Shown here: positions 14,201 through 26,686 of the stretch, piece after piece | How positions within the stretch are numbered: position 1 is the stretch's first letter | Layout of the letters: every line of letters begins with the position of its first letter | Assembly (NCBI RefSeq): GCF_040939455.1 | Contig: NC_134110.1 | Location: forward strand, 98,919,001-98,983,000 | Length of the DNA: 64,000 bases | Reading direction: 5' to 3' | DNA from: Microcebus murinus | Taxonomy: Eukaryota > Chordata > Mammalia > Primates > Cheirogaleidae | Program-made: the position numbers and the translations under genes | Notes under the pieces: model-generated | What the model was told of the DNA's origin: nothing | Databases searched by the model: none | What the model saw: only the letters and a program-made list of their open reading frames with translations

Positions 14201-16901
14201 GACTTGTTCTCCATGTGGGATGCGCTCTGTAAATAAGACTTATCCCCCAAAAGAGACTTGTAACCTCAGTGACGTTTTTTTCTCTAGTGATGGTTCTGCC
14301 ATGGATCAGACCTCCATGAATAAGATTTGTTTCCTAGGAGAGGTCTCTTCACTTACTGATACAGTATCTTCCCATAAGGGTTGTGCTCAAAAGGAGAACC
14401 ATATCTATGAGGCATCTTGCCCAATTGAAGAAAAATACATTCCCGTCAAAGTCTGCAATACCACTGACTTTTTAAATTCTGAAGAAAACACATGTACTGA
14501 TAACTTGGAATTAACTGAAGGGTTAGAAAGAGGTGACAAAGTTCAGAAAGACCTAAATATTTTGTCAGATCCTGAGTATAAAAATGGCTTTAATACATTG
14601 GTATCACATCAAAATGTCATTAATTTAAGCCCCTTTGGCGTTTTGCTAAATGAAACTGAACCAGAATTTGATAAGAAATACAGTTTTCTAGGTGAATTTA
14701 AAAATTGTTCACTAAAGAAATTTCAGGATAAAAATGCATGTACATCCTTTGATAAGGAAGAATCAAGGACTTCTGAAGAACCAGGCTCAATAACTAACAG
14801 CATGACTTCAAGCGAAAGAAACATTTCAGAATTGGAATCTTTTGAAGAATTAGAAAACCAGGACACTGGTATCTTTAACACAGAGGTAAATGTAGGAGAG
14901 CAAGCTGCTGCAGAATTAATCCAAAAGGAATTAGAGGCTAGTAAAAATATGGAACTGATAAACATCTCTAGTCAGAACATTATAAAAGAAGAAAGAAAGA
15001 ATGGTGTAATTTGTGAGACAATCAATGAGAGAATGGCAACACCACCATCTTTAGTTTTTTGCTATGATTCTAAACTAAATAGTGAAAAGGAGACTAATGA
15101 AGGAGATACTAAGATGAGGGTAAAAATGGTGGTAAAAAGCATGGAAACTGGAAGTTATTCAGAGTCCTCTCTTGATTTTAAAAGATGCTTCAAAACTCCA
15201 GTGACTTCTGATTTGTCAGACTATAGGCCGGACAGTGACAGTGAGCAGCCATATAAAATATCCAGTGATGACCTCAGTGACAGTGGTGAGCTTGCCCAAG
15301 AGAAGGAAAACAATATAGGATTTGTTAAAAGGGCAATAGAAAAACTTTATGGTAAAGCAGAGATTATTAAACCATCTTTTTTCCCTGGTTCTACACACAA
15401 ATCTCAGGTTTACCCTTATAATTCTGTGGAATTTCAGAGTGTCAGGAAAGCAGGTCTTTATGATTCTGAAGGTCATTCATTTGGCTCTTCTGAACAGGTA
15501 TCTAATAGTTCACATATGTTGCCGGAATTCCAGGAGGAAAGACAGGGTAAACATAGTATTAATGATGTGAGGAATAATTTTTATAGGGGTGACGTTGTAG
15601 CATCTGGTGCAAAACAAAATGATCATAACAGAATCCTTAGAGACATAGAGGAAGGAGTACTGATTGACAAAGGTAAATGGCTCTTAAAAGAAAATCATTT
15701 GCTAAGGGTGTCATCTGAAAATCCTGGCATATGTGGCAATGGAGACACCACATCAATTGATACCCTACTTGATAATAACAGCAATGAGGTACCATATTCA
15801 CATTTTGGAAATTTGGCCCCAGGCCCAACCATGGCTGAACTATCCTCTTCAGAACTGGAGGAGCTGACTCAACCCCTTGAACTAAAATGCAATTACTTTA
15901 ACATGCCTCATGCTAGTGACTCTGAGCCTTTTCATGAGGATTCAATAGATGTTCACAACAGAACCTGTGCCAAGGAAAGAATACCAAATCACCATATAGA
16001 GGAGAAGGGTAATCATCAGTCAGAAAAAGTATGCACATCTGTCACTCATGCCTTTATACCTACTGATAACAAAGTACACCCTGTCTCTGATGATGCTATT
16101 AAAAAACAGCCATTGCCTGGCAATAATGCAATTCATGGTGCACTGCAAGAAGGTGACTCTTTGGATAAACTCTATGCTCTTTGTGGTCAACATTGCCCAA
16201 TATTAACTGTTACTATCCAACCTGTAAATGAGGAAGACCGAGGATTTGCATATCGCAAAGAATCTGATATTGAAAATTCCTTGGGTTTTCATTTGTGGAT
16301 GAAAACACACCCATATTTACTGCAGTCAAACAAAAACATGTTCAGGAATAAGAACAATGGAGGAGATATGAGAAAAGAATTTATTGATAATGACATTGGG
16401 GATATATTTGACAGACTTTATTTCAATTACATGTTTGACTTTATGGATAAAAGAAGAAAACGAAAAAGAATTAATTTCTTAGAGTTAATACAAGAAGGTG
16501 ATTTAAAGAAATTTCAATCTTTTTTAACGAATTTCTTGCACACATCATTGTTAGTTGTGGGTGATGTAAATTCAAATATACAAGACCCCAGCAGATGGAC
16601 AAATGGAATCTTTAAAGCAGTTGATGAGAATAACAATTTATTAGATAATAGATTTCAGAGCTCAAGAACAAATCTCAACCAAGTAGTAAGAGAAAATATC
16701 AACAATTGTTTCTCTTTTGAAATGCTTGGTCAAGCCTGCCTGTTAGATATTTGCCAAGTTGAGGTATCTTTAAATATTAGCAATAGAACTATATTAGAAA
16801 TACTTTCTGTTTTTCAGGGTGAAAGTATTTGCATTTGGGAAGAGGAAAACCAGTTAAGTTTAACTGATCTTGAAAGCAGTAATGAACAGGAAAATTTATA
16901 A
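11239..16901 (+). CDS. RP1: RP1 exon 4: giant terminal coding exon
   Basis: One uninterrupted 5.66 kb frame of 1886 full codons (plus the codon split with exon 3) ends with TAA at 16899-16901. It is recognisable as RP1 from [54 protein letters not shown] and [14 protein letters not shown] near the C-terminus. There is no further DCX domain. The sequence is low-complexity and rich in Ser, Glu, Asn and Lys, with basic clusters KKKKKS near residue 671 and KRRKRKR near residue 1999. Compared with human there are small in-frame length differences only. Gene-tracking programs may start it at a GTG at 11238, but that is the splice site, not an initiation codon. Human dominant truncations cluster in the first half of this exon. 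Confidence 0.97.
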
Positions 16902-17265
16902 TTTCAATATCAGCATAGCCTTTCTCTGTCAGTACAGTTTTCCCCCATAATAAGATGAAGCACATGGAATGGATATGGTCTGGACAACCTCTAAGAATTT
17001 CCTACTTCTTCAAAATAAGCTTACCCTAAGAAAACTTACACTTGGATAAAATCAATTTGCCTTTCATCATTTCTGTTTTTCATTTTTCCAACAATTACAG
17101 ACTCAGTTTCTATTCTGTTATTATGGAAGTTTCTATGAGGTTTTGTTCTGAATTTATGTAACTTTTTGCCTAGGGAATCAAAATATGCTAAGGACAAGAA
17201 TTTTATCTTTTTATGTTGCTTGGTGTAAAATGTATAATAAATTGAACATATTGGTGAATAAATGG
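16902..17265 (+). terminator. RP1: RP1 3' UTR and poly(A) signals
   Basis: After the stop codon there are about 335 bases of AT-rich UTR. AATAAA hexamers follow at 17236-17241 and 17257-17262. Cleavage is expected 10-30 bases beyond one of them. This UTR length fits the roughly 7.1 kb mRNA known for human RP1. Confidence 0.75.
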
Positions 17266-18264
17266 AATAGACACAGTCTCCAAGTACTTCATTTATTAAT
17301 TTTAACTACTGATTTGATAAAAATGTCTGATTATAAGATCTCTACAACAATCTCATAGTTTATTGTGCCAAATGTGTGGAGTTAAGTTCCCACAGGACAT
17401 CTGTCTAGTGAAGTTTCAGGCACTTCCATGGGACAGGATTTACCATTTTCTTATGATTAGATAATGGTGGTCCATCACTTAGCTGCCTCTCCAATACTTT
17501 TTCTAGAAATTATAACCTTTTAAACATTAGTAAAATGTCAAGAAATCCAAAGAGGTCAGGAAAAAAATAGGGAAAAAATTTAAGGATGCTCTGTGAAGGA
17601 AAATTAAAGGAGCCAGAATGATTTAAAATGGAAAAGAAAAAAGAATGGTGAATTTAAATTTCTCTTCAAGTTTAAAAAGAATTACTGTGAAGAATTTGAC
17701 AAATTTCCTTATGTATACACCTGCATTAATAAAACGTTTTATTAGATATAAGTAACATATTTTTACCTAGAAATATAAATAAATTTGATTAGGCTATCCA
17801 CCATAAATTGTTTTGAATAATTGTGTTGTATTGCCTGGGAGTTAACCAGGAAACCTTTTAAGATTCCTTCCACTCCATGACTATATGGTGGCATAGAAAC
17901 AAGTCTTAGAAAACTTGGAAATCTATGTCTGTTGTCTACAACTGACTCAAAGTAGAATGATTAACATACTTGGAGCCAGCCACACATGGAGTTGCTAAAA
18001 TAACATATATTTGGCATTAAGGAACAAAAGGTAATTAATTACAGTTCAGCATGAAGCATAAATTCTTAAAAATTATGAATTGCTACTTTATCAGGTGAAG
18101 GGTGTACTCTACATAGAGTATGCTTTTTCTACATTGTGATGCTATCTTCTGATTGAAATATGGGAGTTACAGTGTTATGTAAGTTTCTGTAGTGAACAAT
18201 GAGAAATTGTACTGAAATAGAAGGGCATAAAATTTTGGAGAAGTACTAGAAAAGGGAAAAAGGA

Positions 18265-18512
18265 TTCTCATTAATTTTGTGCCTGTTATGTACCAGGGAC
18301 TATGGTAGATTTACAGGTTTTTTATATGTAATCCTTCCTCATAGGGTACTGTGAGTTTGGGTTTATTACTACTCCTCCTTTTTTTTTTGATAGATAAGAG
18401 AACTTAGGAGCAGGGAGGTAAAGTACTTTCATCACTAGTTTACAATAGGTATCATGTCAGGATTTAAACCTAATCCTTCATGCTTAAAAATAAGTGCTCT
18501 TTTTACTATATC
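18265..18512 (-). mobile_element. MIR SINE, antisense
   Basis: The order of MIR words in reverse complement is intact: gttatgtaccagggactatg, taatccttcctcatagggta, aagagaacttaggagcaggg, aggatttaaacctaatcc and gtgctctttttactatatc. Confidence 0.75.
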
Positions 18513-19409
18513 TTTATTCTTTTTTTCATGTGAGGAAGAAGGGATAAAGTATTTTATAAAATTAGCACTAGTTCACTAGTGCAGAAAGATAAGGAAATTA
18601 TTACTTTTTTTAAATTTTGAAAGTGTGATAATTTGATATACCAAGAAGATTGAGGAAACTGCTCATAAAAACCAGGAGGTTTAGAAAAATTTGGCATGCA
18701 GCATTTGGTTTTTGGCAGTAAAACTAGATCAAACAGTGTCCTTGGTGGTCCACAGAATAATTGGGTCAAAGAATCTGGAGTGATAGTCATGAATTAGTAA
18801 TGCATGACTATATAACATACTTTTTATTTAAAATGAACATGTTCATGTGTGTTAAATTCTGAGATCTAGGGTATAAACATCTCAGATCTAGGGTATAAAT
18901 ATCTAAGATATAAACATCTTATTCATGTTTATATTCTAGAACTAGCATATTGCTTGGGACATGATAAACACCTAGTAAATGTGTGTTGAATGGATAAGAT
19001 GTGCTTTTGAAGGCATTTATTTTTTCTTTACCTCTTACTAATTTCAGATCCATATGTGTAGAAAGATATGTAAGTATTCTGAGGGATAGAACTAAGTTTT
19101 TTGTATTTTATAAAAGCAAAGTAGTATTTCACTCTTTAAAATGTCTATGGAGATGACTTTTTCTTTTGAACATTCAAAGGATGTTTTTACAAGACTTGTA
19201 TTAAAAAAATCTTGTACACTGTGAAATTTAGAAGAGTAAGCGAAACTTTAGAGGAAATTTAAGAATGTTTTACAGACCTAGCTTTTGTGTTAGACATAAA
19301 GTGCCTGCAGGGGTCAGGAAGGGAAGCGAGGCTCTTGTACTCGGGGAAATATATAACAGAATTCAGGGTCTCTGGTCTCAAGATGGAGTGGTGAAATTAT
19401 TGTGTATGC

Positions 19410-19424
19410 CCACCAGATGGCAGC
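19410..19424 (+). promoter_or_regulatory. Candidate CTCF binding motif
   Basis: CCACCAGATGGCAGC fits the CTCF core CCASYAGRKGGCRSY at every position. It lies about 2.1 kb beyond the RP1 poly(A) signals. This is motif evidence only. Confidence 0.5.
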
Positions 19425-19904
19425 TGTGCTATGTGTTTTCAGAAGTTCAGGCACCCTCAAAAAGAGGGTTGCATGGATAAAGGGGGTGACTTAAGCATTA
19501 GGACAGTTTCTGGGCTTTCTGCTTCTGCTTCAAAGAAAGCCCAACTGTGCAGGCACTTTACAAGTATTAAACCCAGAGGGTATAGCAGTGTTCAGAATTA
19601 AAAGAAATCTATTATTAGAAACAAGGAGCTGAAGTTCAAAAGTAGAGGGATATGAGGAAAAAGGCCAACTATGGAGATCATCAGAGTTGATCCCAAAGAA
19701 AGCCTAACTTGGTGATGAACAGAGTCACCCCAAATCCTAAGTCAAGTTGAAACTAAGGTAATGAGTTATTGGCTTAGTGGATAGGGCTAATTTTTACATG
19801 ACACTTCCAGATATTTTACCTCTTAACTTTTCAGTGACACAAAACATGTGCCCCATTTTCAAGGCTTAAACTGAAGTATTAAAGCCACATTTCATGTTTT
19901 TGGC

Positions 19905-20075
19905 ACTCATTCTGTGAGTTTCCTCATCTATAAAATGGGGCCAACACTTTAATATACCTATGAGGAGCTACCTCATAAGGTAGTTGTGAAAGGATCATTA
20001 GAAAGAATGCATATAAAGCTCTTAGCACAGAGCTTGGCACATGGTATCGATCACATTTTAGCTACTTATAAAAAA
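19905..20075 (+). mobile_element. MIR SINE, sense
   Basis: gtttcctcatctataaaatg, ctacctcataaggtagttgt, atgcatataaagctcttagc and cagagcttggcacatggta follow the MIR 3' half in sense orientation. Confidence 0.8.
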
Positions 20076-20282
20076 TAAAGCCATTAATGTTAATGCCTTT
20101 GTTAGGCTTCTCAAGAGTTGGTGTTCTTCTAGTCAACAGGTAGTTAGCTCTATTGGGTGCTTTTATATATGTATACACACACACACATGCATGCATATGT
20201 GTCCATATTTGTAAAAGAAATGTAATATCTTCAGTATTTAGTCATATGACCCTTTACAAAGGTAAAAGTGACTAATAGTTTG

Positions 20283-20620
20283 AGTACTACTGGTGCCAAA
20301 TATTGTGCTGTGTTCTTTATGTATATTATTTCAGTCCTTACAAAAATCCCCTTAGATAGGTAATAGTATCTTCAATGTAGCGGTACATTGACTGCGACTC
20401 ATAGGGGCCAGTAAAGAAGCACTTTGACTTTCATGTCTATATTTAATCCTCATAAATAGTCCTGAGTTTTGTGGTTTGATACTATATATACAGTTCTACT
20501 CTGAAAATATGAAGTGAATTTTTATTTCCTGTTAATCAAGGCTAAGAGAGATATCATAACTAGCCAGGGTAGCATAGTAAGTCAAAGTTATATTAGTCCA
20601 AAGTACTTAGTACTTCCCAC
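20283..20620 (-). mobile_element. MIR remnants, antisense (two pieces)
   Basis: Two adjacent pieces show reverse-complement MIR words: gtattatttcagtccttac, cccttagataggtaatag, then ttaatcctcataaatagtcc and ctagccagggtagcatagta. They are highly diverged, and there could be two insertions. Confidence 0.5.
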
Positions 20621-21689
20621 TGTTTTGCTCTTTTGTTCATTAAGTTATTAAAGGATAATTTTTTTTAAAAAGCACAATCATGAATTATATATAGATATAA
20701 TATGAACATGTACCAAAGATTTTTTTAACTTATAAATTAACTAGGGAACCATTAACATATTACAATGAGTTCAAAGGAGAATTTAAAGTATCAACAAAAA
20801 TATGCAAATAAGAAATGGTGAAATGAATTTGAGTCTGTCCAGGACAATAATTAATTACACTCTACTAGACAAATAACTAATGTATGTTTCTATGGATAAG
20901 AATAATTTGCATTATTCAATTTTTTAAATATTTTATAAGATTGTAAGATAATTTAAAGATAATGAAAAAACAGATAACCCCTAAGAATGTGCTTGACAAG
21001 GCATTCAGTAAATATATATATTTTTGTCCATTTCAAGGTGTTTTACAATGTTTCCCTTAAAGAGTTTATCCTCCAAAGACTTAAGTGCTAAATTATTAAG
21101 GTAATATTCCAAAGTCATAGAAAATAGTGTATGACTGAAAAAGCTTTCTAAAATTAAACAAAAAAACAGCAGACCTTCAAGCAGGGACAAATCTTAGTAT
21201 GTTTGATAATTTAGAGCAGATCTGTTATCTTGTTCTAGATAGAAAATAGTAAACAATACTCAGCATGAACTTTAGATGTAATATACAGTGACTGATTTTA
21301 GTAATTGGAATTCTTCCTAAAGGATATGCACCATCAGCCTTTTCTCTTTGCATAGATATTTCAATACCTTATCAATGTTTACTTTCTGATTCATGCAGAA
21401 GTTATCATAATAACAGCAAGAACAAAAACAAAAGGCAATGGAGTAAAAATCATTTAATTGCTTTTCCTCTTGAGAATAGTTCTTATCTTTTGTAACACTA
21501 ATGTTGATGAATGGCTGGATTCTATAGACTACTACCTGAGTAAAACTGCTTAAATCTTAGGTGAATCAATAAAATCAAGTAAATTAAGATGGGTTGTTAG
21601 ATTGATGGAAAAACATGACTTGCATATCACAGGAATTCATTTTATTAGCACTAAAAGTGGTTAGAAATGAGTGACAAAATACTATGTTT

Positions 21690-21752
21690 ATATTAATATA
21701 TATGAATATTCATATATATATATACACATATATATGTACACACACACACTAA
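21690..21752. repeat. (TA)n/(CA)n microsatellite
   Basis: A mixed tataatata / acacatatata / cacacaca simple repeat immediately before the LTR-like segment. Confidence 0.8.
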
Positions 21753-22300
21753 CTGTCGTGAATTTGATATAGTTGCTGCCTCAGCATCCATTTTTTTAGG
21801 CCTTACATAAGTTATTTGAAACCCAGTTCTGCCACCTTTGGTCTAGTTAAAAACCTTACTTTCCCGTGTAGTTGTTTGCCATACAGCCCACTTGTTCCTT
21901 ATCTCTGTGACCCAAAACTCAATACACCCACAGCTCCTGACCATGATGAAATGTAATGAAGAGGGGGAGTTATTTATTTAAACCAGTTTATCTCCAACCC
22001 CTATGGGAAAGCCTAAGGAATAATGCCAAGGACCTTAATAAAGGAATAGTCCCAAAGATTTCCCCATCTCTGTCTCTCTCTCTCTCCTCCCTCCCCTTTT
22101 CTCTCTCCCTCCCTCCCCCTGTCTGTCTCTCTTGCCAGTTGAGCTCCCTGCTTCCCCTAGACTTCCTGTTGGCACCCCTAACCTCTCTGGGAACTGTGAA
22201 TAATAAATTTCTTCTGACTACAAGGACAGCATCAAGAACCCGCAGAGGTTCAGCGAGGGACTCTCATAAAAGGAAAAACAAGGTGATCAGGAGATAAAAT
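21753..22300 (+). mobile_element. LTR-like segment (endogenous retrovirus solo LTR?)
   Basis: It begins tgtcgtgaattt and has a CT-rich tract (about 22070-22130). A gaactgtgaataataaattt hexamer region at about 22190-22210 resembles the poly(A) signal region of a retroviral LTR and is followed by ttctgactaca. No internal gag/pol sequence follows. I see no clean target-site duplication, and I do not recognise the family. Confidence 0.4.
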
Positions 22301-23354
22301 CTCATTCTCTGGAAAGTGCAAAGCAAACAATAGGGAGTGTGGGAGGGCGCCGGCCCACTGGGCCAGGGGTTGAAGTGGGATCAGACCCACAGGAGAAATC
22401 TTTGCTTCCCCATTGACCTCCACACCCACCCAGCCAGAGACCTGTCTAAAACTGGTACGAAATTGCAGCAGAAGAAGAGGGTGCTGGAGGGTGCGGTTGA
22501 TGGTGAAAAAAAACTTGATGTCCCCTGAGCCCCATGCTAGGATGGCTCCAAGATGGGAGGAAACTGAACTGTGAGGACAGGGGAGGCAGTTAGATGTCTC
22601 GCCTCTGGTAACCAGCAAGACTAAGCAGGGCTCTAAGCTGGAACTGCCCCCGGCGAATAAAACCACACAGGGCGGGTCAGTAAAAGTGTGGGCTCTGGCT
22701 GAACAGGCGGTCAGGCAGGCGGCATGGAGGAGGCTACGGGGCATCCTATTGACCCAGGCTCCCAACCCGGCACCTGCCACACCCTAATTAGTCACTCGCA
22801 TTACTGGTGCCCTGCGAGTGCGCTAGTGGTCGCCATTGAGGGGGTCCACAGCCCAACCAGCAGCGGGCAAGTCCCCCTTCCCTGCCCAGCCTAGAGTCTC
22901 CCCTGGCAAATCTCACCTCTATACAATCTGCGATGGGCTCGTCAGGCCTGGCTCTATCAATGAACTACTGAGAAGTCTAACAGCTGAGGGGAGTTACAGC
23001 CACTAGGGTGCTGGGGTGCAGAGTAGACTGGGGAGATACTTCCTCCCCTCAGCCTGCATCTCTCTTGCCAAAAGTGGTAGGCTCCGAGGCGGGGCGAAAC
23101 AAGAAAACCCACTCTCCTCCAAATCTAGGGATAACCAGCTGAAACTACCTCTGTCAGGGTAACCTTCCAAGTGTGGTGGAAGAGCTCCCCCCAGTGGTTG
23201 ATATAGAAACTACAAAAGAGTGGACGTCTGAGCTCTAGCAATTGACCCAGATGAGGAGGGCCCAATACAATTCAAAAAATCAAACCAAAATACTCCCCGT
23301 AGGAGATACACCAGCTCTCAAGAAACGGAGTCTGAACAAACCCAAAACACTAAA
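22301..23354 (+). mobile_element. L1 5' UTR (subtype A), sense
   Basis: About 1 kb of GC-rich sequence runs directly into an L1 ORF1 start at 23355. It contains ggctccaagatgggagg, like the start motifs of primate L1 5' UTRs. It does not resemble the 5' UTR of the full-length L1 at 56006-57362, so two different promoter types are present in one window. The left boundary is approximate. Confidence 0.6.
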
Positions 23355-23760
23355 ATGACAGAAGAAGAATTCCAAAATTGGATTGTAAGAAAGCTCAATG
23401 ATATGTTGGATAACCAACACAAAGAAACTACAAAGAAGATACAAGAATTGGAACAAAGATTCACTAAGGAGATTGAGATCTTGAAGAAGAATCAAACCGA
23501 CATCCTGGAAATGAAGAATTTATTCAGGGAAATTCAAAACAAAGTGGAAAGCCTCAAAAATAGGGTGGCCCAAACAGACAAAAGAATCTCAGAGGTTGAA
23601 GACAACTCATTCAAATCAAATAAGTTAATTACAGAGTTAGAGCAGAAAAATAAGAGACATGAGCAAAGCTTACAAGAATTGTGGGATTATACAAAGAAAA
23701 ATAACCCTTGGGTCCACTGGATTCCGGAGAAGGAAGAAAAAACCCAAGGATTGGATAAGC
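23355..23760 (+). pseudogene. L1 ORF1 fragment, truncated at residue about 135
   Basis: It opens MTEEEFQNWIVRKLNDML and runs through a coiled-coil heptad region (EIQNKVESLKNRV) to EQSLQELWDY. The same blocks occur in the intact ORF1 at 55013-56005. It stops being L1 exactly after GLDKL, where a 25-base T tract begins. The RNA-binding and C-terminal domains are missing. ORF1 protein normally trimerises and coats L1 RNA; this piece cannot. Confidence 0.85.
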
Positions 23761-25067
23761 TTTTTTTTTTTTTTTTTTTTTTTTTATTTATATTTAGGCA
23801 TATTATGGGGTCCAGATTTTAAGGTTTCAATAAATGCCCATTTCCCCCCCTCCCCCCAAATGTCTGAGTCTCCATCATGACCATCCCCCACATGGTACAC
23901 ATCTCACTCATTATGTATGTATATACCCGCCCCCCTCCCCCCTCCCCCCTGCCCAATACCCTATTACTGTAGTACCTATGTGTCCACTTAGGTGCTACTC
24001 AGTTAATACCAGTTTGCTGGAGAATATATCTGGTGCTTGTTTTTCCATTCTTGGGATACTTCACTTAGTAGTATGGGTTCCAGCTCTAACCAGAAAAATA
24101 TAAGATGTGCTATGTCACCATTGTTTCTTAGAGCTGAATAGTACTCCATGGTATACATATACCACATTTTATTAATCCATTCTTGGATTGATGGGCACTT
24201 GGGCTGTTTCCACAGCCTTATAATTATGAATTGTGCTGCTATAAACATTTGAGTGCAGGTGTCTTTTTTGTAGAGTGTCATTGGATCATTTGGGTAGATG
24301 CCCAGCAATGGGATTGCTGGATCAAATGGTAGATTCACTTGTATCGCTTTAAGGTATCTCCATATTGCTTTCCACAGAGGTTGAACTAGTTTGCAGTCCC
24401 ACCAGCAGTGTAGGAGTGTTCCTCTCTCTCCGCAACCACGCCAGCATTTATTGTTCGGAGACTTTTTGATAAAGGCCATTCTCACTGGGGTTAAGTGATA
24501 TCTCATTGTGGTTTTGATTTGCATTTCCCTGATGATTAGAGATATTGAGCATTTCTTCATATGTTTGTTGGCCATTCTTCTGTCTTCTTTAGAAAAATTT
24601 CTGTTCAAGTCCTTTGCCCACTTTTTAATGGGGTTATTTGATTTTTTCTTCCTAATTTTCATGAGTGCTAAGTATATTCTAGTTATCAATCCCTTATCGG
24701 ATGCATAGGATGCAAAAATTTTCTCCCATTCTGTAGGTTGTCTGTTTACTTTCATGACTATTTGTTTGGCTGTGCAGAAGCTTTGTAGTTTGATCATGTC
24801 CCATTTATTTATTTTTGTTGCTGCTGTGATTGCCTTTGGGAACTTCTTCATAAACTCTTTGCCCAGGCCAATGTCTATGAGAGTGTTTCCAACTTTTTCC
24901 TCTAGACTTCTAATAGTTTCTTACCTTAGGTTTAAGTCTGTTATCCAGCATGAGTTGGTTTTTGTGAGAGGTGAAAGGTGTGGGTCCTGTTTTAGCCTTC
25001 TACAGGTGGCTATCCAGTTTTCCCAGCACCATTTATTGAAAAGGGATTCTTTTCCCCAGCGTATGTT
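23761..25067 (-). mobile_element. Young lemur L1, 5'-truncated, antisense
   Basis: A T tract (23761-23786), then the 3' UTR with a C-rich tract (23926-23950), then the ORF2 C-terminal region (24003-24851) including YNGTLL-type and [13 protein letters not shown] motifs. It is nearly identical to the 3' part of the full-length L1 at 50876. It stops at gcgtatgtt (25067). Its poly(A) end abuts the sense ORF1 fragment, and the ORF1 sequence does not resume on the other side. Confidence 0.9.
24003..24851 (-). pseudogene. L1 ORF2 C-terminal fragment (282 codons)
   Basis: An open frame from [20 protein letters not shown] to SPANWY, the natural ORF2 C-terminus. It includes the cysteine-rich region ([20 protein letters not shown]). 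It lacks the endonuclease and reverse transcriptase domains, so it is non-functional. Confidence 0.9.
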
Positions 25068-25149
25068 CTACTATTATTATTGCCTGAGGATGACAAACTG
25101 ATTATTCCATACTTTTCTATTTCCTTATCTCTCTCTCTCAGAAACTTTA

Positions 25150-26640
25150 ATTTAGGCATAATTTACATTTGATAGCATTTTCCAATTTCAAATGTATGAT
25201 TTAATGGGATTTGAAGAATATATGTATCCGTGTAACCACCACAGCAATCAAGGTAATTGAACATATCCATCACCCTAAAACTTACTTTTCCTTTTCCTTT
25301 ATAGCTAATCCCCTCCCCGCTTTGCCCAGCCCTTGGAAACCACTGAAACAACTTTCTTGGCTATAGTGTTTTTCTAGAGTTTCATGTAAATGGAATTATA
25401 TGATATATAGTCTTTGATATCTGCTTCTTTTACTTAGCAAAACAATTTTTAGATTTATTACTGCTTCCTGAATCAGTTTGCTGATTCTTCATTGCTGAGT
25501 AGTATTTCATTGTATGTATATACTGTAATTTGTTTATACATTCACCAGCTAATAGATATTTATTTTCAGTTTTTGGCTCTTATGAATATAGTTATTAACA
25601 TTCATGTCCAAGTCTTTTAGTAAGACACACATTTTTTATTTTTCCTATTTAAATATTTAGGAATGATTTACTAGCTTATATGGTAATCATATGTTTATAA
25701 GCAATTGCTAACTGCTTTCAAAAATAGCTGTTCCATTTTGCATTCCTGTCAGAAATATATGACAATTCTAGTTGCTGTATATTCTTGCTTGCACTTGTTG
25801 TTATTATCAGTCTTAAATTTTAGCCCTTCTATTGTATGTTTATTAGTAGTTCTTTGTGGTTTTAATTTGCATTTCTGTAATGATTATTGATGTTGAACAT
25901 CTTTTCATGTGCTCAATTGCCATTTTTATGTCTTTTGTGGTATAGTGTCTTTTTCAAATCTTATTTTCTATTGGGTATTTGAAGTCTAGAGTTGCAAGAG
26001 TTCTTTATATATTCTAGGTACAGTATCTTCACATGTATGTGTTGCATGAGTTTCTTGTAGTGAATCTAGTCTAATAACGTGCCTTTCCTTTTGTTAATGG
26101 TGGGACTTTTAATAAGCAAATTTTTAATTTTGGTAAAGTCCAGTTTATTAATTTTCTTTTTATGGTTCATGCTTTTCAAATCCTAGCTATGAAATCTTTC
26201 ACTTATCTCAATGGCAAGATTTTCTCCTATGTTTTCTTTCAGGAATTTCATAATTTTAGTTCTTACATTGGGTCTACTTGTCCCATTTTAGCTATTTTTT
26301 TTAAACATATGGTAGGAGGTGAGGGTTGAAGTTCATTTTATTTTACCTGGATAGCCGATTATTCCAGCATTATTTGTTGAAAAGACTGTCCTTTCCCCAT
26401 GGAATACTTTGAATTAAAAAAGATAGTCTTTTGTCAAAAATTAATCTACCTTATGTGTAGAGATATATTTTTGCATTTTCTATTCAGTTTCATTGATTTG
26501 TGCATATATTCGTATGCCAAATCATACTGTCTTGATTACTGTAACTTTATAGTAAATCTTGACTCCAAGGAATGTACATTTTTCCAACTTGTTCTCTTTC
26601 AAAATTTCTTTGGCTATTCAAGATTCTTTCATTTCCCTCT
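25150..26640 (-). mobile_element. Older L1 (L1M-type) 3' part, antisense
   Basis: It reads as the reverse complement of an old L1 3' UTR followed by ORF2: attgctgagtagtatttcat, attcaccagctaatag, cccagcattatttgttgaaaag-like words and cttgattactgtaacttta. The frame is broken throughout. Confidence 0.75.
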
Positions 26641-26686
26641 TCAAACTCTGAATCAGCAGTTGGAGACTAAAGAAAGCCTTCAGAGC

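Larger units (their letters stand above)
17266..21690. other. RP1 3' flank, no gene seen
   Basis: AT-rich DNA carrying three or four MIR remnants, one CTCF-like motif (19410-19424) and a small three-unit tandem repeat (18860-18919). It would be intronic if the long PLAT-containing RP1 form is real. No exon with a domain match was found. Confidence 0.6.

Noticed and set aside
22250..22780. 176-codon minus-strand frame and its neighbours
   Set aside because: They lie in the GC-rich L1 5' UTR. Composition explains the openness.
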